From contig NZ_SMCP01000011.1 in assembly GCF_004342725.1 (NCBI RefSeq), forward strand, positions 16,971 to 80,970: 64,000 nt of DNA. The letters run 5' to 3'. A program made the translations under genes and the position numbers. This DNA is from Testudinibacter aquarius. GTDB taxonomy: Bacteria > Pseudomonadota > Gammaproteobacteria > Enterobacterales > Pasteurellaceae. The notes beneath the pieces are model-generated. The model was given only the letters and a program-made list of their open reading frames with translations, was not told the DNA's origin and did no database searches. Below are positions 58,653 through 64,000 of the stretch, piece after piece; position 1 is the first letter of the stretch; each line of letters starts with the position of its first letter.

Positions 58653-59365
58653 AATCACTTTTCAAGCGCTGGCAGCAGCGATTTGATCCTTTGGCAAAAC
58701 TGGAGAAGCAACGCATCGAATTATGCGCTCAACACCAATGTCCGCCAGCGCTATTACCACTGTTTACCGCCGCTTATCCGCATGCCGACACCGATCTCAA
58801 ATCGTTGTCTTATCTGGTGATCGATTTTGAAACCACCGGGCTGAATCCGATGATCGATCATATCCTCAGTGTCGCCAGTATACCGATTGACGATTTTTGC
58901 TTGAAATTGTCTGAATCTCGCCATGATTTTGTAGCACAGCAGCAAATTAAACAAGATACTGCTGTGATTAACCATATCGTACCGCAAATGCTACAAAGTG
59001 CGGTCAGCTTGGATCAGGTGATGACGCAGCTATTCACTCAGATGCAAGGACGCATCGTGATAGCGCATGGTTCAAATATAGAAAAGCGCTTTATTCAGCA
59101 CTATTTGGCAATGAAATATAAATTGCAATCGTTTCCATTGCTTTGGCTGGACACCTTAAAACTGGAACGAACTTTCGTTGTCACACAACCGCAACAAGCT
59201 TATCAATTGGGTCGTGTACGCCGACATTATGGCTTGCCGGAATATATTAATCATAACGCCTTAATTGACGCCATTGCCGCCGGTGAGTTGTTTTTAGCAC
59301 AAATCATTCGTCTGTTCGGTTCGCAAAAACAAACCTTAGGCGAGGTTTACAAACGATCATTATAA
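58649..59365 (+). CDS. DnaQ-like 3'-5' exonuclease
   Basis: A 238-residue RNase-T/DnaQ-fold exonuclease. Motif ExoI is VIDFETTGLNP near residue 58, ExoII includes IVIAHGSNIEKRF, and the ExoIII Asp lies in NHNALIDAIAAGELF near the C-terminus, so all three acidic motifs are present. It starts inside the stop of the CBS/nucleotidyltransferase gene (ATGA), so they are co-translated and probably act together. Its length and lone exonuclease domain argue against the replication subunit DnaQ. Confidence 0.85.
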   Translation: MKSLFKRWQQRFDPLAKLEKQRIELCAQHQCPPALLPLFTAAYPHADTDLKSLSYLVIDFETTGLNPMIDHILSVASIPIDDFCLKLSESRHDFVAQQQIKQDTAVINHIVPQMLQSAVSLDQVMTQLFTQMQGRIVIAHGSNIEKRFIQHYLAMKYKLQSFPLLWLDTLKLERTFVVTQPQQAYQLGRVRRHYGLPEYINHNALIDAIAAGELFLAQIIRLFGSQKQTLGEVYKRSL

Positions 59366-59405
59366 AAACATCAAAGTGCGGTTCGTACGATATCGAGAAA
59401 ATCAA

Positions 59406-59447
59406 TCGCCCCATTTGGTTAGCAACACCACAGCCAACAAGAATGGG
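59406..59447. terminator. Hairpin between the exonuclease and symporter genes
   Basis: Inverted CGCCCCATT and AATGGGGC arms enclose a second small TTGG/CCAA stem. It lies between convergent genes and could terminate both, mainly the minus-strand symporter transcript, where a T-rich stretch follows. Confidence 0.55.
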
Positions 59448-59471
59448 GCAATTATTTAGGTATATTTTTTA

Positions 59472-61154
59472 TCAGGCGACTGATTTCAACTGCTTACTAC
59501 GCTGTTGCACAAAAACATACAGGAAATACAACAAAGTGCCGGCAGCAAAACAGTAATAACCAATCCAAACTAAGGTCGGTACATTATGTGCCATAAAGAT
59601 ATACATGGTTAAAGACAGCAGCGTGATCACCAACGCAACCGGTTTAACATATGCCCAAGGTTCAATGTCCACTTGTTGGGTATAGACTTCTTGATACGGT
59701 TGTTCCATCGGTTTAAAGTGTCCAATCAGCAGCATAATCACCACATTGATCACAAACAACAGCCCTACCAAATGGAAGAAGTGCATATCGACTTTTAAAA
59801 TAAAGTTACACACAATGTAGGAAACCATCCCGAAAATCAGCCCAAATTTTGCGGCAATCGACGGCACGCGTTTAGTCAGCAAACCCACTACAACCACGCT
59901 TAAAATCGGCGCATTAAACACCCCTTGCAGCTGCTGAATCAGATAAAATAACCCATCCGGCGCATTGGCAACCAATGGCGCCACCACCATCGCCACCACA
60001 GCCAAAATAATCCCGACCACTTTGCCGACATTCACCAGTTTGGTATCACTGGCATTGGGGTTAATCTGCACTTTATACACATTGCGCGAAAACAAAGTCA
60101 CCGACGAGTTCAGCGCACTATTAAAGGTGGACAACACCGCTCCGACCACCACGGCGGCAAAGAAGCCGACCAACGCATCCGGCAACACCAAATGCACCAA
60201 ATCCGGATAAGCCTGATCGGGAATATCCAATTTGCCTTGGAAAATATGGAACGCAATGATACCGGGCAGAATAATCAGTAAAGGACCTAACAGTTTTAAG
60301 AAAGCGCACAACAGCACCCCTTTCTGCCCTTCTTTCAGATTTTTAGCGCCCAAAGCACGCTGAATAATCGATTGATTAGTGCACCAGAAAAACATGTTCG
60401 ACACAATCAAGCCGGTGAACAGTGTTGAAAACGGCACCACCGAATCCGTAGCGCCAATAGAATTAAAATGATCCGGATTGGCATGATATACCTCTTTTAA
60501 CCCATTCCAAGCGTTACCATCACCAACGTACATCAAGCCCAAAACAGTAACCATAATCCCGCCGACCAACAAGCCGACGCCATTGATGGTGTCGGAAACC
60601 GCCACCGCTTTCAGCCCGCCGAAAATCGCATAAATCGAACCCAAAATACCAACACCCCACACCATGATCCAAAGTGCGGTCGTCTTATCCACGCCAAAGA
60701 CTTCAGACACCCGGAACAAGCTTTCAAGCGCTAAAGCACCGGTATACAACACGATAGGCAACAACGAAATCACATAACAGCCCAGAAACAGCAATGAAGT
60801 AATCAGCAACGTGCCTTTATCGAAGCGTTTTTCTAAAAATTCCGGAATCGTAGCGATACCAAGTTTTAAATATTTTGGTAAAAAGTAAAATGCGAACATC
60901 GCAATCGTAATCGCCGCCATCACTTCCCACGCCATCACAATAAAGCCCGAACGATACGCCAAACCGTTCAACCCAACCAAATGCTCAGTGGATAAATTGG
61001 TCAGCATCATCGAACCGGCAATAAACACCGCGGTTAACGAACGACCGGCAAGATAATATCCTTCAGAATGGCTGAGATCGTCATGTCTGGTGTACCACCA
61101 GGCAATCAGCGCCACCATGGCAGTGAAGCCGACGAATGATATAAACGCTAGCAT
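59472..61154 (-). CDS. Sodium:solute symporter (SSS family, YidK-like), candidate inositol importer
   Basis: A 560-residue sodium:solute symporter with about fourteen membrane spans. It resembles E. coli YidK: SFVGFTAMVALIAWW, YYLAGRSLTAVFIAGSMM, LTNLSTEHLVGLNG and IATIPEFLEKRFDKG. SSS members include Na+/myo-inositol and Na+/glucose carriers. I chose the start at 61154 behind GAGGAG; nine more codons are open. Its upstream region carries two copies of the TGAAATnnnnATTTCA-like palindrome found before the iol genes, so it probably imports inositol beside the ABC system. The substrate is inferred only. Confidence 0.75.
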   Translation of the reverse strand: MLAFISFVGFTAMVALIAWWYTRHDDLSHSEGYYLAGRSLTAVFIAGSMMLTNLSTEHLVGLNGLAYRSGFIVMAWEVMAAITIAMFAFYFLPKYLKLGIATIPEFLEKRFDKGTLLITSLLFLGCYVISLLPIVLYTGALALESLFRVSEVFGVDKTTALWIMVWGVGILGSIYAIFGGLKAVAVSDTINGVGLLVGGIMVTVLGLMYVGDGNAWNGLKEVYHANPDHFNSIGATDSVVPFSTLFTGLIVSNMFFWCTNQSIIQRALGAKNLKEGQKGVLLCAFLKLLGPLLIILPGIIAFHIFQGKLDIPDQAYPDLVHLVLPDALVGFFAAVVVGAVLSTFNSALNSSVTLFSRNVYKVQINPNASDTKLVNVGKVVGIILAVVAMVVAPLVANAPDGLFYLIQQLQGVFNAPILSVVVVGLLTKRVPSIAAKFGLIFGMVSYIVCNFILKVDMHFFHLVGLLFVINVVIMLLIGHFKPMEQPYQEVYTQQVDIEPWAYVKPVALVITLLSLTMYIFMAHNVPTLVWIGYYCFAAGTLLYFLYVFVQQRSKQLKSVA

Positions 61155-61202
61155 AAATTCTCCTCGTATCTCGATAAACAATCGGTTTTAATAACAATCA
61201 CC

Positions 61203-61370
61203 ATTTCATTTATGAAATATACGTTTCGAATTTGATTTGCGCAATTGCTAATCTTTCATTTTGCTATCGAGATCAAATTTTAGGAAATTATTTATGTAAT
61301 AAGTAGTAAACTCAGCTATGTTTCAGTCCGTACTGTATTCGAATTTACCTAATGTGGAAAATTTATTTCA
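61203..61370. promoter_or_regulatory. Inositol-type palindromes upstream of the symporter
   Basis: TGAAATATACGTTTCG (61213-61228) and TGGAAAATTTATTTCA (61355-61370) match most of TGAAATnnnnATTTCA. ATTTCATTTATGAAAT (61203-61218) overlaps the first as a palindrome. They lie 59 and about 200 bases before the symporter start. The rest of the 387-base gap to narQ holds a USS near 61470 and no gene. Confidence 0.5.
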
Positions 61371-61541
61371 TATTGAATGGAATTTTTAAATGGTCGCCTA
61401 GAAAGCTGCCACCGGTTATTGAAAGTCATAATAGGCAAAATACCGCGCTTTAACCGCTAAGTTAGCTATACCGCACTTGCTAGAATGCTTATAATATCCC
61501 ATCAATCCTAACCACCATTGCTGAAACCCTTGGAGCAAGTC

Positions 61542-63242
61542 GTGCAAATCAAGAAGTCCGTCACGTCGCGGTTGGCGTATAATTTAGTGTTGATTATCCT
61601 GCTGTCGGGGCTGTCCACTTGTGTCACCACATTGATTATGATCAGCAACCATTCCGATGCGGAGATGATCAATGTGTCCGGCTCGCTGCGGATGCAGAGC
61701 TATCGCCTGCTGCACGAGATGCAATATCAGCCTGAGCTGCTGGAACACGGAATGAAAACTTATCGCGCCAGTCTGCAAACCCCGACATTGATGAGTTTAG
61801 AGCGTTTTTATGTGCCAAGTAAGGTGCAGATCGCATACCGCACTTTGCTGGAAAGTTGGGCGGTGATGGAGCAATATATTCTGCAACACGAGCCGGAGCT
61901 GTATCGACAAAATCTAGAGCGTTATGTGGAACAGGTCGATAATTTTGTCTCGGTATTGCAAGTTTTCTCCGAACAACGAATCCGTTTTGCGATTTATATT
62001 AATATTTTCAGCCTATTACTGATGATTCTGCTGAGTGCTTATTTACTCAGTTACAGCCGCAAAAAAGTGGTCGAGCCGCTGCAACGTTTAGTGACTGCCA
62101 GTCGGCAGGTACAAAACAGTCAGTTTCAACATATCGAACTGGATATCGACAGCGCCAATGAGCTGGGCGAATTATCACGCGGGTTTACCCAAATGGCAGC
62201 GCAGCTGCAAAAACTCTACCTTTCGCTTGAGGAGCAAGTGAGCCAGAAAACCCGTAGCTTGACTCAAATCAACCGCACGTTATCGATGTTATACTACTCC
62301 TCCCAGCAACTGACTCTGCACGAAATCACACGGGAAAATCTGCTGACGGTGCTGACGCTATTGCAGCAGAATGAGAAGCTGCAAGTAGTACGTCTGAGTG
62401 CAAACGGCAATGAGATGTTTGATCTGCAAGCTGGACAAGAGAGCGACGTGCCTTGGCAAACCACCCGAATTATGATCAACGAGCAACATCTAGGCAACTT
62501 AAACTGGCAGCGCAGCGAAGCCTATCCCGATTTACGCACCATCGAAAATATTGCACAAATGTTGGGGCGGGCAATCCACTCTTACCAGCTGTTGCGCCAG
62601 CGGCAGCATTTGATCTTAATGCAGGAACGTTCGATTATCGCTCGTGAACTGCACGATTCGCTGGCACAGGTGCTTGCCTATTTACAGATTCAATTAACCT
62701 TATTAAAACGCAGCATTCTACAAGAAGTGGATGCCGCAAAAGCCAACAAAAGTTTGACCATTTTGAACCAATTTGAAACCGCACTGAGCGACGGCTACAC
62801 CCAACTGCGAGAGCTGTTGGCGACTTTCCGGTTGACCGTCAGCGAGTCCAATTTGACATTGGCATTGCAAGAGGTGATCGACTCGCTGCAATCTCGTTCC
62901 GAAGCAAAAATTGTGCTCGATTGTGCGCTGCCGTCACAACTATTAAACGCACAGCAGCAAATTCATCTGCTGCAAATTGTGCGCGAAGCGGTACTGAACA
63001 GTATTAAGCACGCCAGCGCCTCATTGATTGAAGTAGTTGCCAAAACCAATCCAGATGGCGAAAATGAAGTGCTGATTCGCGATGATGGCATCGGCATTCC
63101 GTCACTAAATGAACCGAGCGGGCACTACGGTTTGAATATCATGCACGAACGGGCGCAAGAATTAAAAGCCATATTGAACATTCAACGTCGCGCCACTGGT
63201 GGCACTGAAGTCAGCTTACGTTTGCCGAACAGCGTTGAATAG
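61542..63242 (+). CDS. narQ: Nitrate/nitrite sensor histidine kinase NarQ
   Basis: A 566-residue membrane sensor kinase, close to H. influenzae NarQ (567). Span 1 is about residues 10-32. The periplasmic sensor has the P-box region NVSGSLRMQSYRLLHE. Span 2 is about residues 150-170, then a HAMP domain. The HisKA_3 phospho-acceptor His is in ARELHDSLAQVLAYLQ, and the HATPase motif is DDGIGIPS...GHYGLNIMHERA. I chose the GTG at 61542 with GGAG six bases upstream instead of the TTG at 61518. NarP is not in the window. The gene has no link to the sugar cassettes. Confidence 0.88.
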   Translation: MQIKKSVTSRLAYNLVLIILLSGLSTCVTTLIMISNHSDAEMINVSGSLRMQSYRLLHEMQYQPELLEHGMKTYRASLQTPTLMSLERFYVPSKVQIAYRTLLESWAVMEQYILQHEPELYRQNLERYVEQVDNFVSVLQVFSEQRIRFAIYINIFSLLLMILLSAYLLSYSRKKVVEPLQRLVTASRQVQNSQFQHIELDIDSANELGELSRGFTQMAAQLQKLYLSLEEQVSQKTRSLTQINRTLSMLYYSSQQLTLHEITRENLLTVLTLLQQNEKLQVVRLSANGNEMFDLQAGQESDVPWQTTRIMINEQHLGNLNWQRSEAYPDLRTIENIAQMLGRAIHSYQLLRQRQHLILMQERSIIARELHDSLAQVLAYLQIQLTLLKRSILQEVDAAKANKSLTILNQFETALSDGYTQLRELLATFRLTVSESNLTLALQEVIDSLQSRSEAKIVLDCALPSQLLNAQQQIHLLQIVREAVLNSIKHASASLIEVVAKTNPDGENEVLIRDDGIGIPSLNEPSGHYGLNIMHERAQELKAILNIQRRATGGTEVSLRLPNSVE

Positions 63243-63280
63243 CACCACCCAATAATCATAAAAATAAAACAGGAAATAAG

Positions 63281-63784
63281 ATGACAGAAATCAGTATCCA
63301 ACCGTCAGCAACACAGGATTTAAATCAGATTGTTGCTATTTATAACCAGACGATCGCTTGCCGCCACATCACCTCCGATTTAGAGCCGATTAGTGTTGCC
63401 GATCGCCAAGCCTGGTTTGAGTTTCATCAAAATAACCCGCGTTATCCGATTTGGTCGGTGCGCGCCCACGATAACCGCCTGATCGGCTGGGCAACGCTGT
63501 CGCCGTTTTACGGCCGTCCGGCTTATGGTATTACTGCTGAAGCCAGTTTTTATCTGGACAAAAGCGCACAAGGAAAAGGCATCGGTAGCCAAGTGGTGCG
63601 TTTTTTGCAGCAGCAGATGCAGCCGCTACAATTTTCAACGCTGTTGGGTTTTGTGTTTAAGGGGAATCCTGCTAGTGTCGGCGTGCTGCAAAAGTGCGGT
63701 TTTCAGATTTGGGGCGAACTGCCCGACGTTGCCGATATGCAGCAACATAAAGAAACACTGTTGTTGCTCGGCTATCAGGTCTAG
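63281..63784 (+). CDS. GNAT-family N-acetyltransferase (MnaT/PAT-like)
   Basis: A 167-residue acetyltransferase. The acetyl-CoA loop is YLDKSAQGKGIGSQVV near residues 92-107, and the N-terminal IVAIYNQTIACRHITSD and GWATLSPFYGRPAYG resemble phosphinothricin/methionine-sulfone acetyltransferases. The acceptor is unknown; relatives act on amino-acid analogues. AGGAAATAAG precedes the ATG. It lies 38 bases after narQ, possibly on the same transcript. Confidence 0.8.
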   Translation: MTEISIQPSATQDLNQIVAIYNQTIACRHITSDLEPISVADRQAWFEFHQNNPRYPIWSVRAHDNRLIGWATLSPFYGRPAYGITAEASFYLDKSAQGKGIGSQVVRFLQQQMQPLQFSTLLGFVFKGNPASVGVLQKCGFQIWGELPDVADMQQHKETLLLLGYQV

Positions 63785-64000
63785 AGTAGGTTCTTATTTC
63801 ACGAATAATCCGCTCTCTTTTAGTTTTGGATATAGTAAACAGCCGGCGTTACCACCAGCTTCAGACTGCTGACAAAGTTTAAAATACACGATTAATATTG
63901 TAAAAGTAGCAACTGTGTTTCCTGTTTTTTGGAAACACATTTTTAACCCACAGATACTGTGGATAAATGGCGTGTAGCGTCCCATTTCTCATTACGTTTT
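63785..64000. other. Intergenic end of the window, no gene seen
   Basis: This stretch shows no supported coding sequence on either strand; the only open frame (63794-63985, minus) has no ribosome site or family resemblance. The region contains short inverted words around 63920-63965 but no clear terminator. Confidence 0.5.

Noticed and set aside
61518..61541. TTG start for narQ
   Set aside because: The GTG at 61542 has GGAG at proper spacing and gives the length of H. influenzae NarQ.
63794..63985. Minus-strand 63-residue frame at the window end
   Set aside because: No ribosome site, family resemblance or neighbour supports it.

Overview
The window looks like a chromosome segment of a Pasteurellaceae bacterium (an Actinobacillus/Mannheimia/Haemophilus-type organism). 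The main reason is the many copies of the Hin-type DNA uptake signal AAGTGCGGT / ACCGCACTT, both inside genes and between them. Two core blocks support this: lptM-lysA beside cyaY-recQ, and a Haemophilus-style fuc operon. I see no rRNA, tRNA, CRISPR or prophage. Most of the window is a chain of sugar and polyol uptake and catabolism cassettes.

Layout. (1) 1-3.5 kb: the end of an RbsC-type permease, a PfkB sugar kinase, a LacI regulator and AraC. (2) 3.8-9.9 kb: a binding protein, an ABC ATPase, two different permeases and L-ribulokinase AraB, behind a CRP-like site and AraC-like half-sites. This looks like an L-arabinose locus with an unusual LsrB/RhaS-like transporter; araA and araD are not here. 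The first 10 kb is AT-rich and I found no uptake signal in it. (3) 10.1-19.2 kb: fucR, fucI, fucK, fucU, fucA and a sugar ABC transporter where H. influenzae has the permease gene fucP. (4) 19.3-23.4 kb: GntR regulator, KdgT-like permease, DUF1537 four-carbon acid sugar kinase and PdxA2-type dehydrogenase, predicted to use D-threonate/D-erythronate-like acids. (5) 23.5-26.8 kb: an ASCH-domain amidohydrolase, then a cytoplasmic GH29 alpha-L-fucosidase with an orphan PTS IIC. (6) 26.8-31.6 kb: aldo/keto reductase, recQ, cyaY, lptM, lysA.

(7) 31.7-61.2 kb: a myo-inositol region broken up by other blocks. It contains an RpiR-type regulator, iolB, iolA, an extra Idh/MocA dehydrogenase, a sugar/inositol ABC transporter, iolG-iolE-iolD, an iolC fused to an aldolase domain, and a Na+/solute symporter. 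Together these cover every step from myo-inositol to C2/C3 units. A 16-bp palindrome of the form TGAAATnnnnATTTCA recurs in the control regions of these genes and upstream of the symporter, which suggests one regulon. A complete melibiose cassette (melB, melA, melR) separates the regulator from iolB. A second block at 44.7-50.3 kb separates the transporter from iolGED. That block holds a MITE-like element, a four-gene operon of unknown substrate (YheO/DauR-like regulator, TIM-barrel isomerase, RidA, MFS) and a degraded patch with an Abi fragment, a transposase remnant and an XRE-type gene.

(8) 56.8-64 kb: a CBS/nucleotidyltransferase protein overlapping a DnaQ-like exonuclease, the symporter, a NarQ-like nitrate sensor kinase and a GNAT acetyltransferase.

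Coordinates of starts were chosen from ribosome-binding sites and family length. Functional names rest on recalled family resemblance and visible motifs, not on a database search.
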